From Prevotella sp. (GTDB lineage: Bacteria; Bacteroidota; Bacteroidia; Bacteroidales; Bacteroidaceae): a stretch of DNA of 60,954 nt. Shown here in pieces: positions 46,765-54,912 of the stretch. The stretch covers positions 1 through 60,954 of the forward strand of contig JALFOF010000109.1 in assembly GCA_022773825.1 (NCBI GenBank), given 5' to 3'. The notes below the pieces were generated by a model, which saw only the letters and a program-made list of their open reading frames with translations, had not been told where the DNA came from and ran no database searches. The position numbers were made by a program, and so were the translations under genes. The first letter of the stretch is position 1, and the number at the start of each line of letters is the position of its first letter.

Positions 46765-47313
46765 AACCACTTTCCCCGCATTCTTTTTTACGAAGTCTTT
46801 CCAGCTTGAGTATTTCTTTTCTGTTGATGTCACGCCTTTCTGTATGAAGTGGCAGTATGCAGCACCGAGTGCGTCTGTGGCATCCATGAACTTTGGCATC
46901 TCGTCGTTGCGTAGCTTTAGTATGCGTTGGAGCATTGCCGCCACCTGCTCTTTTGACGCGCTGCCGTTGCCTGTTATTGCCATTTTTATCTTCATCGGCG
47001 CATATTCGTGCACAGGCACTCCGTGCTGTATTGCCGCTGCTATGGCTACGCCCTGCGCCCTGCCGAGTTTCAGCATGGACTGCACGTTCTTGCCGAAGAA
47101 CGGTGCTTCTATGGCTATCTCGTCGGGCAGATATTCGTCTATTATGCCTCTTACGCGCTCATAGATATGCCCCAGTTTCAGGTAAGCGTCCTCCTGCTTG
47201 CGCATATCTATCACGCCCATAGCCACCATTTCCGCCTTCTGCCCCTTGCACTTTATGACGCTGTAGCCCATGACGTTTGTCCCAGGGTCTATGCCCATTA
47301 TTATGCGTTCCAT
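46762..47313 (-). CDS. ruvC: Holliday junction resolvase RuvC
   Basis: RuvC cuts Holliday junctions with RuvAB. The protein has 183 residues. Acidic catalytic residues are visible in MGIDPGTNVMGY (Asp near 8), IAIEAPFFGKNVQS (Glu near 69) and DATDALGAAYCH (about 142-153). The C-terminus ends in Lys-Val-Val and its TAG stop is part of a repeat unit (GTGGTTTAG), so the last codons may be repeat-derived. The MBL gene lies 47 bases upstream. Confidence 0.95.
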   Translation of the reverse strand: MERIIMGIDPGTNVMGYSVIKCKGQKAEMVAMGVIDMRKQEDAYLKLGHIYERVRGIIDEYLPDEIAIEAPFFGKNVQSMLKLGRAQGVAIAAAIQHGVPVHEYAPMKIKMAITGNGSASKEQVAAMLQRILKLRNDEMPKFMDATDALGAAYCHFIQKGVTSTEKKYSSWKDFVKKNAGKVV

Positions 47314-47360
47314 CTTGCGTAATCGTTAGGTTTCTCTGCCAGCTTTTAACAGTCCTGTTC

Positions 47361-48002
47361 TTACCTGTCTAAATACGGGTTTGTGGCAAGTTCGTAGCCT
47401 ATTGTCGTTTCTGGTCCATGCCCTGGCAACACGCGTGTTTCGTCAGGTAGCTGGGTGAACATCCGCAGTGACTGTATAATCTGGAACATGGAACCTCCGG
47501 GCAGGTCTGTCCTGCCTATGCTGTTTTTGAACAGAGTGTCACCAGTAAACGCTACAGCCTCCTCCGCGGAATAATACACTACGCTGCCCTTAGAGTGCCC
47601 GGGGGTGTGTATCACCTTGAAGGTCTGGTTGCCAAATGCCACTTCGTCGCCATCGTTTAGGCAGCGACCTATTGCTGGCATCTCTCCGTCCATCATTATT
47701 CCGAAGTCTGCTGCCAGCTTCTTGGCATCCTTATACACCTCCGCGTCTCTGTCGCAGACAATGGGTTGCAGTCCGTATGTGTCGTAGATGAACTTGCATC
47801 CCATTACGTGGTCAAAGTGTCCGTGCGTCAGCACGTGGAGTCTTGGCGTCAGTGCGTTTTGCTCTATGTACTGTTTGATAGCTTCCTCCTCAAACGGTCC
47901 GTGTGCACCGCAGTCAACTATCATACACTCTTTCGTCTCGTCACTCGCAATGTAACAGTTTTCTGAAATTACATTACATTCTATCTTCTTTATCTTTAGC
48001 AT
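47361..48002 (-). CDS. Metallo-beta-lactamase-fold hydrolase, glyoxalase II-like
   Basis: From the ATG at 48002 the protein has 213 residues. Its zinc site is complete: THGHFDHVMG near 62-71, HTPGHSKGS near 135 and the late GHGPETTIG near 197. The short form without the glyoxalase II C-terminal domain matches YcbL-like thioesterase-type enzymes. The substrate is unknown. The start overlaps the rsmG stop by 7 bases, so the two are coupled. A longer in-frame start at 48050 lies inside rsmG. Confidence 0.85.
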   Translation of the reverse strand: MLKIKKIECNVISENCYIASDETKECMIVDCGAHGPFEEEAIKQYIEQNALTPRLHVLTHGHFDHVMGCKFIYDTYGLQPIVCDRDAEVYKDAKKLAADFGIMMDGEMPAIGRCLNDGDEVAFGNQTFKVIHTPGHSKGSVVYYSAEEAVAFTGDTLFKNSIGRTDLPGGSMFQIIQSLRMFTQLPDETRVLPGHGPETTIGYELATNPYLDR

Positions 48003-48616
48003 GGCAAATAAATGATATTCTTTTCCTTGAACCATTCTTCCTTGAACCACATCGACAGTTCTATGCTCTCCACGATGTTTTTGAATGGGTGCGTCTCTGC
48101 TTGCAGGTCTCCCCCCTTCAGGCAGATAATGCCGTTGGGTCTGGAGTTCTGCTGTTTTTTCGCTATGTTCTTGCGTACTATCCTTGCGAGGTCAGGTAAT
48201 GGCATCACCGCCCTTGACACCACAAAGTCGTACAGTCCCTTCTCTTCTTCTCCCCTCCGCTGCTCTGCTATTACGTTCTTTAGCCCGATGGCGCTTGCCA
48301 CCTCTTTGCATACCAGTATCTTCTTCGCTGTGCCGTCAATAAGCTTGAACTTACATTCGGGGAACATTATGGCGAGAGGAATGCCTGGGAAACCGCCGCC
48401 GCATCCAAAGTCCAGTACCTTCGTCCCTGCTCTGAAGTTTATAGCTTTGGCGATGGCGAGGGAGTGTAGCACATGATGCTCGTAGAGGTTGTCTATATCC
48501 TTGCGAGATATGACGTTTATTTTGGAGTTCCAGTCATGGTATAGCTCGTCGAGCATAACGAATTGCCGCTGTTGTTCCTCTGTCAGTTGAGGGAAATATT
48601 TAAGTATTATGTCCAT
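47996..48616 (-). CDS. rsmG: 16S rRNA (guanine-N7) methyltransferase RsmG
   Basis: RsmG methylates G527 of 16S rRNA with SAM. The protein has 206 residues. The SAM motif DFGCGGGFPGIPLAI is near 71-85, and VSRAVMPLPDLARIV near 135. The C-terminus contains a short direct repeat (WFKEEWFKEK) caused by a ~13-base DNA duplication at about 48023-48050. A consensus promoter lies 18-49 bases upstream of the start. Confidence 0.95.
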   Translation of the reverse strand: MDIILKYFPQLTEEQQRQFVMLDELYHDWNSKINVISRKDIDNLYEHHVLHSLAIAKAINFRAGTKVLDFGCGGGFPGIPLAIMFPECKFKLIDGTAKKILVCKEVASAIGLKNVIAEQRRGEEEKGLYDFVVSRAVMPLPDLARIVRKNIAKKQQNSRPNGIICLKGGDLQAETHPFKNIVESIELSMWFKEEWFKEKNIIYLPC

Positions 48617-48633
48617 AGTCGTCTATTTGATTG

Positions 48634-48665
48634 CAAAGTTACAGAAAAAAAATCAAACGGGCAAA
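48634..48665 (-). promoter_or_regulatory. Promoter of rsmG
   Basis: On minus, TTTG (complement of 48662-48665) and TAACTTTG (complement of 48634-48641) are 20 bases apart. Confidence 0.72.
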
Positions 48666-48798
48666 CTATTCGTTCATTATCATGCGCCTTTTCTTGTTGC
48701 GCCAATGATAACACCTTTGACGGGGCAATAATTATCCGTGACAAACTCGTTCAAACTCGCATAAAATCCCCATGCTGTAGATAATTTATAAAAGAAAA

Positions 48799-48830
48799 TT
48801 TGCGAGTATCATTTTTTTTTACTAATTTTG
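48799..48830 (+). promoter_or_regulatory. Promoter of tRNA-Arg
   Basis: TTTG at 48799-48802 and TAATTTTG at 48823-48830 are 20 bases apart. Confidence 0.75.
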
Positions 48831-48857
48831 CACCCGCATTCAGACGGATGCTGTGTT

Positions 48858-48931
48858 GGTTTCGTAGCTCAGCTGGATAGAGCAACAGCCTTCTAAGCTG
48901 TGGGTCCGGGGTTCGAATCCCCGCGAAATCA
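48858..48931 (+). tRNA. tRNA-Arg (TCT)
   Basis: A 74-base cloverleaf: acceptor GGTTTCG/CGAAATC, anticodon stem ACAGC/GCTGT with loop CTTCTAA (anticodon TCT) and T loop TTCGAAT. No CCA is encoded. Confidence 0.95.
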
Positions 48932-48973
48932 CAATTTATTTTCTGTTCTCAGGCAAAAAAAAGAAGAAAAAGT

Positions 48974-49004
48974 TTTGCGGAAAGAAATATTTTTCGTAAC
49001 TTTG
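48974..49004 (+). promoter_or_regulatory. Promoter of tRNA-Ser
   Basis: TTTG at 48974-48977 and TAACTTTG at 48997-49004 are 19 bases apart. Confidence 0.77.
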
Positions 49005-49046
49005 CACTCGCTTTCGAAAAGGAAGTAAATTCGGCCTTATGCGCAT

Positions 49047-49131
49047 GGAGAGATGGTAGAGTGGTCGATTACAGCGGTCTTGAAAACCGCCGTGCTGAGA
49101 GGCACCGGGGGTTCGAATCCCTCTCTCTCCG
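49047..49131 (+). tRNA. tRNA-Ser (TGA)
   Basis: An 85-base class II tRNA with a long variable arm: acceptor GGAGAGA/TCTCTCC, anticodon stem GCGGT/ACCGC with loop CTTGAAA (anticodon TGA) and T loop TTCGAAT. Confidence 0.95.
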
Positions 49132-49270
49132 CTCTAAAAAGCGATATGACGAGTTGATAGCCAACAAGTCGTATCGCTTTTTTCGTTTCATACGAGGCAA
49201 ATGTGTTTGTGTGCGCACTTGCCCACGTCCTTATCGCAACCTTTCAGACGCTAACTAAACATATATAATA

Positions 49271-50968
49271 ATGGCAACAGTAGATGACAAGAAGATTATC
49301 TTCTCAATGGTGGGGGTGAGCAAGATTATCCCCCAGAACCAAAAGCAAATATTAAAGAACATATATCTTAGCTTCTTCTATGGAGCGAAGATAGGCATCA
49401 TTGGTCTCAACGGCGCCGGTAAGTCCACGCTGATGAAGATTATCGCGGGGCTCGACGAGCAATTCCAAGGTGAGGTGGTGTGGAGCCCGGGATACACCGT
49501 GGGCTATCTGCCTCAGGACCCGCCGTTAGATGAGGCTAAGACGGTGAAGGACAATGTGCGCGATGGTGTGAAGCACGTGTATGACGCATTGCGTGAGTAT
49601 GACGAAATCAACGAGAAATTTGGTCTTGAGGAGTATTATGGCGACCCGGACAAGATGGACAAACTGATGCAACGTCAGGCGGAGGTGCAGGACATCATAG
49701 ACGCTACCGATGCGTGGAACATGGATTCACGCCTTGACCGCGCAATGGCGGCCTTACACTGCCCTGATGGCGACAGCCCTGTGACGAACCTCTCTGGTGG
49801 TGAGCGCAGGCGTGTGGCATTGTGCAGACTGCTCTTGCAGAAGCCCGACGTGCTCTTGCTCGATGAGCCTACCAACCATCTTGACGCAGAGTCCATAGAC
49901 TGGTTGGAGCAACACCTGCAGCAGTATGAGGGCACTGTGATAGCTGTCACCCACGACCGCTATTTCCTCGACGACGTGAGCGAGTGGATATTGGAGCTCG
50001 ACCGCGGTGAGGGCATACCCTGGAAGGGCAACTATTCCTCATGGCTTGACCAGAAGACAAAGCGCATGATGCAAGAAGAGAAGGCTGCTTCAAAGCGCCG
50101 CAAGACCTTGGAGCGCGAGCTGGAGTGGGTGCGCATGGCACCGAAGGCACGACAGGCGAAGGGTAAAGCGCGTTTGAACTCCTATGACGCGATGCTCAAT
50201 GAGGAGCAGAAGGAACGCGAGGAGAGGCTTGAGATATTCATCCCCAACGGTCCACGCCTTGGCAATAAGGTCATTGAAGCGCAACACGTGGCAAAGGCTT
50301 TTGGCGACAAGGTGCTCTTCCGCGACCTCAATTTCTCCCTGCCGCCTAACGGTATAGTAGGTGTCATCGGTCCCAACGGTGCTGGAAAGACCACGCTCTT
50401 CCGCCTTATCATGGGCTTGGAAAAGGCTGATAATGGCACGTTTGAGGTTGGCGAGACCGTGAGGCTGGCATACGTGGACCAGCAGCACAAGGACATTGAC
50501 CCTAAAAAGAGTGTTTACGACGTCGTTTCGCAGGGCACGGAGACCTTCCGCATGGGCGGCAGGGATGTCAATGCCCGTGCTTATCTGTCACGCTTCAACT
50601 TCTCTGGCAACGACCAGGGCAAGCTCTGCGGGGTGCTCTCTGGTGGCGAGCGCAACCGTTTGCAGCTGGCTCTGGCATTGAAACAGGAGGGTAACGTGCT
50701 ATTGCTTGACGAGCCTACCAACGATATTGATGTCAACACACTGCGTGCTTTGGAGGAAGGTCTCGATGCCTTTGCTGGCTGTGCCGTCGTAATATCACAC
50801 GACCGCTGGTTCCTTGACCGCATCTGTACGCACATACTTGCCTTTGAGGGCAACGGGGAGGTGTTCTTCTTTGAGGGAAGCTACTCCGAGTATGAGATTA
50901 ATAAGGCGCGCCGTCTTGGTACAGACGAGATAAAACGCCCGCGTTACCGCAAGCTGTTGGAAGATTGA
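49271..50968 (+). CDS. ettA: Energy-dependent translational throttle protein EttA
   Basis: EttA is an ABC-F ATPase that binds the ribosomal E site and gates the first elongation steps according to ATP/ADP. The protein has 565 residues. Walker A1 GLNGAGKST is near 42-50, with signature NLSGGERRRVALCRL. The inter-domain linker is basic (KTKRMMQEEKAASKRRKTLE). Walker A2 is GPNGAGKTT near 365, and the second signature is VLSGGERNRLQLAL. The early PPQKQILK-like start and LPQDPPLDEAKTV match EttA more closely than Uup or other ABC-Fs. A five-unit 22-bp array lies 54 bases after the stop. Confidence 0.93.
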   Translation: MATVDDKKIIFSMVGVSKIIPQNQKQILKNIYLSFFYGAKIGIIGLNGAGKSTLMKIIAGLDEQFQGEVVWSPGYTVGYLPQDPPLDEAKTVKDNVRDGVKHVYDALREYDEINEKFGLEEYYGDPDKMDKLMQRQAEVQDIIDATDAWNMDSRLDRAMAALHCPDGDSPVTNLSGGERRRVALCRLLLQKPDVLLLDEPTNHLDAESIDWLEQHLQQYEGTVIAVTHDRYFLDDVSEWILELDRGEGIPWKGNYSSWLDQKTKRMMQEEKAASKRRKTLERELEWVRMAPKARQAKGKARLNSYDAMLNEEQKEREERLEIFIPNGPRLGNKVIEAQHVAKAFGDKVLFRDLNFSLPPNGIVGVIGPNGAGKTTLFRLIMGLEKADNGTFEVGETVRLAYVDQQHKDIDPKKSVYDVVSQGTETFRMGGRDVNARAYLSRFNFSGNDQGKLCGVLSGGERNRLQLALALKQEGNVLLLDEPTNDIDVNTLRALEEGLDAFAGCAVVISHDRWFLDRICTHILAFEGNGEVFFFEGSYSEYEINKARRLGTDEIKRPRYRKLLED

Positions 50969-51022
50969 TTGCGGTATGTAAAGGTTATAGGTGGGTTCTG
51001 CTAATTGAACGTATAGGACAAA

Positions 51023-51132
51023 ATCGATGTCAATGTTATTGCGTCACAAAAGCATTGATATTATACAGTAAAAGCGTTGATATTACCGTGTGAAAGCCAT
51101 GCTTTTGCGATGTAATATCAACGCTTTTTGTA
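51023..51132. repeat. 5 x 22-bp palindromic tandem array, copy B5
   Basis: Units at 51023, 51045, 51067, 51089 and 51111 have cores GATGTCAATGTTATTGC, AAAAGCATTGATATTAT, AAAAGCGTTGATATTAC, GAAAGCCATGCTTTTGC and AATATCAACGCTTTTTG. This copy favours a GATATT/AATATC variant shared with B4. The array lies in the 287-base gap between the convergent ettA and lipoprotein genes. Confidence 0.82.
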
Positions 51133-51255
51133 TTCTGTTGTCTAACAGTGCGTTACAATGGAGGTGAAAAATGGCTCGCAATATGACAAAATCGCCATTG
51201 ACATACGCCTCAATACGTCGAGCCCATAGACGACAATTCGCTATGAGGCAGTATC

Positions 51256-51813
51256 TTATTTCTGTCTTTTATATACGAAGATGCCCTTGTCGTTCTCTAT
51301 TGTGAGACTGTCAGGGCCGAGCAGCAAGACGGCGAAAGTGTCAGTGTTGAGTATAAGGTTGCCATTCGCCATGGACCATTGGGTATACGGGCGCGTCTCC
51401 GCCTTGACGGAACTTGCCACGATGCCGTCTTCCTGTATCTCGAAGTTGCGGTCAAGCGATGTCCATTTGCCTAATAGAGAAGTGAGATTGATAAGCTTTT
51501 CCACTTCCAATCCGTCCTCACCACCCTGGCGCGTGGTTATTGTCACCTTGTCGCCAGCGAATATGCCACCCTGTATGTCGGAGCAACTGTCTTGGTTCAC
51601 GGCAAAGGTCATGGTCTTGCCATCTTCCGTTAGCAACTCAAGAACGTGCATCGTGGTGCCTTCGCCCACCACGCCATAGATGGCAGTGTCTGGCGTTACA
51701 ACACCTATGGAGTCGTTTTCTCCGACTGGAGGCGCGCTTTGTTTCTTGTTGTCACAGCCCGCAACGGCCATCATGATTATCGCAGCGGTGAAATAAATGA
51801 TAGAGTGTTTCAT
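51256..51813 (-). CDS. Lipoprotein with a lipocalin-like C-terminal domain
   Basis: The protein has 185 residues with a clear lipoprotein signal peptide (lipobox VAGC, Cys20). Residues about 45-105 form a beta-rich segment (GTTMHVLELLTEDGKTMTF). Residues about 113-183 start LLGKWTSLDRNFEIQEDG and resemble small lipocalin-like domains of Bacteroidota lipoproteins. The function is unknown. Its ATG overlaps the mazG stop by 4 bases, so expression is coupled to mazG, though no functional link is obvious. Confidence 0.72.
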   Translation of the reverse strand: MKHSIIYFTAAIIMMAVAGCDNKKQSAPPVGENDSIGVVTPDTAIYGVVGEGTTMHVLELLTEDGKTMTFAVNQDSCSDIQGGIFAGDKVTITTRQGGEDGLEVEKLINLTSLLGKWTSLDRNFEIQEDGIVASSVKAETRPYTQWSMANGNLILNTDTFAVLLLGPDSLTIENDKGIFVYKRQK

Positions 51814-52613
51814 ATCTCTTCGTTTTTATTGTTTTCCAGTTGCTTCGCCTCATCCCACAGTGCGTCCATCTCCGCCAGCGTAAGGTCCTTGATGTCGCGC
51901 CCCTGCTCCTTGGCCTTTTTCTCCACATAACCAAAGCGTGAAATGAATTTGCGGTTGGTGTGTTCCAGTGCCGTGTCAGGGTTGATGTGGTAAAGTCTTG
52001 CGGCGTTGACGATGGAGAACAGCACGTCGCCCAACTCTTTTTCCGCACGCTCCTTGTCGCCACGTTCCAGTTCCGCTTTCAGCTCGTCTATCTCCTCGTA
52101 AACCTTCGCCCAAACGTCCTCGGGCTTGTCCCAGTCAAAGCCCACGTTGCGTGCCTTGTCCTGTATGCGGTAAGCCTTTATCAGCGATGGAAGAGAGCGT
52201 GGCACGCCCGACAAAACCGTCTTGTTGCCATCTTTCTCTTTTTGTTTAACAAGCTCCCATATCTTGCTCACATCGTCGGAGTTAGCTGCTTTCTTTTCAC
52301 CATATATGTGAGGATGCCTGAACACTAACTTGTCTGCTTCCTTCATCAGCACATCCGCCATGTCAAAGCGTCCCTGCTCTCTGGCTATCATGGCGTAGAA
52401 CACGAGGTGCTCCATCACGTCGCCCATCTCTTTCTGTATCTCCTTGGGGTCGTCGTTCATTAAGGCATCGCATAGTTCAAACACCTCTTCTATGGTGTGT
52501 GGTCGCAGTGATTCGTTGGTCTGTTTGCGGTCCCATGGGCATTTCTCGCGCAGCTCGTCTTGAATGTCGAGCAGGCGTGAGAATGCAGCAAGGATTTCTT
52601 CTCTTGTGTGCAT
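51810..52613 (-). CDS. mazG: Nucleoside triphosphate pyrophosphohydrolase MazG
   Basis: MazG hydrolyses NTPs to NMPs and pyrophosphate and is a house-cleaning enzyme. The protein has 267 residues with the two MazG helical domains. The first contains CPWDRKQTNESLRPHTIEE near 25-43 and EIQKEMGDVMEHLVFYAMIA; the second contains EEIDELKAELE and AEKELGDVLFSIVNAAR, which hold the metal-binding Glu/Asp residues. It is first of a two-gene unit with the lipoprotein gene. A -7-like TACCTTTG lies at the complement of 52641-52648. Confidence 0.95.
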   Translation of the reverse strand: MHTREEILAAFSRLLDIQDELREKCPWDRKQTNESLRPHTIEEVFELCDALMNDDPKEIQKEMGDVMEHLVFYAMIAREQGRFDMADVLMKEADKLVFRHPHIYGEKKAANSDDVSKIWELVKQKEKDGNKTVLSGVPRSLPSLIKAYRIQDKARNVGFDWDKPEDVWAKVYEEIDELKAELERGDKERAEKELGDVLFSIVNAARLYHINPDTALEHTNRKFISRFGYVEKKAKEQGRDIKDLTLAEMDALWDEAKQLENNKNEEI

Positions 52614-52743
52614 AGGTATGTCTTTGTTTTTTTTCTATTGCAAAGGTAGCAAATTTATTCCGTAACAGCCAAGCAAAAACCAATAATTATAGAACTTTTA
52701 GTAAAAAAACACACAAACGCTTTATGAAACCAGAAATAATGAG

Positions 52744-52751
52744 TAACTTTG
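52744..52751 (+). promoter_or_regulatory. -7 promoter element of the FolK-like/TPR gene
   Basis: TAACTTTG at 52744-52751. Transcription would start near 52757, leaving a leader of only ~25 bases before the TTG at 52783. The -33 box is weak. Confidence 0.55.
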
Positions 52752-52782
52752 CACTACCAATATCTTACACCATACAACCATT

Positions 52783-53811
52783 TTGGACGCTTATAACGAC
52801 ATATTGCTATCCATAGGCTGTAACGCTGACCATGAGGCGCAGATGCTCCTTGCACGGAGGAAGCTGTCAGAAGTTTTCCCCGGCATCAGGCTCACCGATG
52901 CCGTGACTACCGCCGCGTGTGGCAAGCCTGCTGCCGCTGAGCCTTATTCCAATATGCTTGCCGAGTGTCGCACAGGGTTATCGGTAGAGGAGCTGACAGT
53001 GATGTTAAAGCAGTTGGAAAGAGAAATGGGCGACAGTGCGGCACAGAGGGCAGAGGGTAGGGTGATGATGGACATCGACCTGCTGGAGTACAACGGCGAG
53101 CGTCATCATAAAGACGACTGGCACCGCCCTTACATCAAGCCTCTCCTTGCCATGCTCGGGCGGATGCTGATGGTGGTCCTGCTGTGCTTTGGTTGTGATA
53201 CCGCTGTCTTTTCCCAGAGACAGACACCCTCGCACCGTCAGGACACCGAACTGTTGGGCAAGGCGGTGGAGTACTATCAAGGAGGGAAATACCACGAGTG
53301 TGTGCTTGCCTTTGAGAAACTGAGGCGCTCTTACCAGCTTACGCCGCGCTTCCTTGCCTATCTTGGCTTCTCTTATTACAAGGAGCAGCGGTATGAGGAA
53401 GCGACAGAGATATTGCAAACGGTCATGCCGCAGCTGTCCGCTTATTCGCCAAGAGAGAGGGCGGTGTATGCGTATTCCTGCGCGGAGAGCCTTTTTACCC
53501 TTCGACGCTACCGCGAGTCACTGAAGTATTACGATATGGCATTGCCTTTGACGGAGGGCAACGACCGAGCCGACGTATTGTTTCACACAGCTTTTGCACA
53601 TCACCTCGACAGCATACCGCCACAGTATGGCGATACGTTGGCGACGGTTGGCGACACTATTGGCTCTGTCACTGTCATCCAGCTTCTTTCAGAAGCCCTT
53701 TCGCTTTACAAGGCTAACACTGCCACCGCCACCCCCTTGCAGGCGGCGCGACTGCGCCAATGCGAGAGAATGTTGAAGGCGTTGCGCCCTAAAAGAACAG
53801 ACACCCCTTAG
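52783..53811 (+). CDS. FolK-like domain fused to a signal-anchor and TPR region
   Basis: The protein has 342 residues if started at TTG 52783; no ATG fits, and ATT at 52780 is an alternative. Residues 1-122 match a short HPPK (FolK) enzyme of folate synthesis: ILLSIGCNADHEAQM, a YSNMLAECRT block, and the acidic metal motif DIDLL (97-101). The FolK end (DDWHRPYIKPLL) runs in frame into MLGRMLMVVLLCFGC (124-138), which looks like a signal peptide. Five or six TPR-type helical pairs follow (about 150-335). Either this is one membrane-anchored fusion, or the TPR protein starts separately at ATG 53152 or 53164. Both halves keep plausible sequence, so neither looks dead. Confidence 0.7.
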   Translation: MDAYNDILLSIGCNADHEAQMLLARRKLSEVFPGIRLTDAVTTAACGKPAAAEPYSNMLAECRTGLSVEELTVMLKQLEREMGDSAAQRAEGRVMMDIDLLEYNGERHHKDDWHRPYIKPLLAMLGRMLMVVLLCFGCDTAVFSQRQTPSHRQDTELLGKAVEYYQGGKYHECVLAFEKLRRSYQLTPRFLAYLGFSYYKEQRYEEATEILQTVMPQLSAYSPRERAVYAYSCAESLFTLRRYRESLKYYDMALPLTEGNDRADVLFHTAFAHHLDSIPPQYGDTLATVGDTIGSVTVIQLLSEALSLYKANTATATPLQAARLRQCERMLKALRPKRTDTP

Positions 53812-53851
53812 GATAGGCAACGTGAGGGAGGAAAACACCTGCTTATCCTTC

Positions 53852-54382
53852 TTATATTGTATGAATATTTTCTCTGTTCTTTTTGCCCAACCAATGGGCA
53901 ACACGCAGATTTACAATCATAAAGACTATGCCTGCAGTTCCCCATAAGGCGAGTTCCATTCCGTTCATGACATACCAAATGCTTTCTACCCCCAAAAAAG
54001 AATAGGGGAGAAGGAGAATGGTGCTTACGAGTCCTGGTACATATCCTTTGATGCAGATGGCTTGTATGATATGCACTATCAGATGAACGGAGAATGCCAG
54101 AAACAAGGCTGACCATATCTGCATGGCGTATATTCCGTCAATCAGCACATAGCAAGTAGCAGCAAGCAATATCAACAGTTCTTCAATCGCAGCTATGGCA
54201 AACGCCTTTGTGTCAAGAGACAAGAGGTGTTCTGCCATTGGTCTCGTTCGTGGAAACTTAGTCACAATGTCTTCTGTGTGTTTCAGCATCCAGCGATGTT
54301 GTACAAGCGTTTCCTCTGCGTCATGGATGATAAACGCAAGTGGAAATGGTAACACCAGATATAATACAGATAAAGCACTCAT
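53852..54382 (-). CDS. HXXEE-domain membrane protein
   Basis: From the ATG at 54382 the protein has 176 residues; a TTG seven codons upstream (54403) would overlap the HD gene stop by 4 bases. About five hydrophobic segments span the protein. The family motif HDAEE is at about 20-24, followed by the second acidic pair in AAIEELLILL and the His-rich HLIVHIIQA. The conserved polar residues inside membrane helices suggest an enzyme or metal site, but the HXXEE family is uncharacterised. It is last in the hsdS-rhuM-hsdR-HD unit. Confidence 0.75.
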   Translation of the reverse strand: MSALSVLYLVLPFPLAFIIHDAEETLVQHRWMLKHTEDIVTKFPRTRPMAEHLLSLDTKAFAIAAIEELLILLAATCYVLIDGIYAMQIWSALFLAFSVHLIVHIIQAICIKGYVPGLVSTILLLPYSFLGVESIWYVMNGMELALWGTAGIVFMIVNLRVAHWLGKKNRENIHTI

Positions 54383-54399
54383 ATCTTTGTTTGCTATAT

Positions 54400-54900
54400 T
54401 CAAGCACGATGCCCAAACAGATTGTCAAATATCCTCAATCCATTCTTTGTCTTGAAGATATTACGCCTTATTGTATCAATGGCCGTTTGTGATACATTGT
54501 CCTCGTACAGGTTAACGATGTAGTCTGCTTCGATGAGTATCTGGTAATCCAAATCCTCGCAAACATGATAGGTATGGTGATGAGCGACAAGCCAACAGAT
54601 TCGTTCTATCTGTGGGGCGGTATAACCTCCTATGCGTGTGAGCAGTTCACGGGCAACGGCAGGTCCTTCTTGTTCTTGGAGTTTGCCGTTTTGGTATCCA
54701 TACTTCTTTTCGCTCGCTCTGATGCCGACATCATGAACGAGGGCTGCGCTTTCAAGGACAAACAGGGTTGTCTCGTCCAGTCCTTCGCATTTGCCTATCA
54801 ACGAAGCGTAGGCATGGACTTTGGTCGTATGCTGTATGCGCTTCGGGTCGCCAGCGTTATACTCTATCGTCGCGAGAGCCAGTTCATCAATCTTATTCAT
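54400..54900 (-). CDS. HD-domain phosphohydrolase
   Basis: The protein has 166 residues. The HD metal site is visible: His in RIQHTTKVHAY near 22, the His-Asp pair in AALVHDVGIR near 55-56, the downstream histidines in VAHHHTYHV near 104-108, and Asp in IEADYIVNL near 124. This is the pattern of small metal-dependent nucleotide phosphohydrolases. The substrate is unknown. It lies 12 bases after hsdR and is probably in the same transcript. A role in defence (nucleotide signalling or depletion) is possible but only suggested by position. Confidence 0.8.
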   Translation of the reverse strand: MNKIDELALATIEYNAGDPKRIQHTTKVHAYASLIGKCEGLDETTLFVLESAALVHDVGIRASEKKYGYQNGKLQEQEGPAVARELLTRIGGYTAPQIERICWLVAHHHTYHVCEDLDYQILIEADYIVNLYEDNVSQTAIDTIRRNIFKTKNGLRIFDNLFGHRA

Positions 54901-54912
54901 TTCCTGTTTCTT

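Noticed and set aside
48023..48050. Duplication at the rsmG C-terminus as a frameshift or pseudogene sign
   Set aside because: It is a short in-frame repeat after the catalytic domain; the gene is otherwise full length.
49061..49258. Short frame across tRNA-Ser
   Set aside because: Its first half is the tRNA itself; there is no upstream initiation signal.
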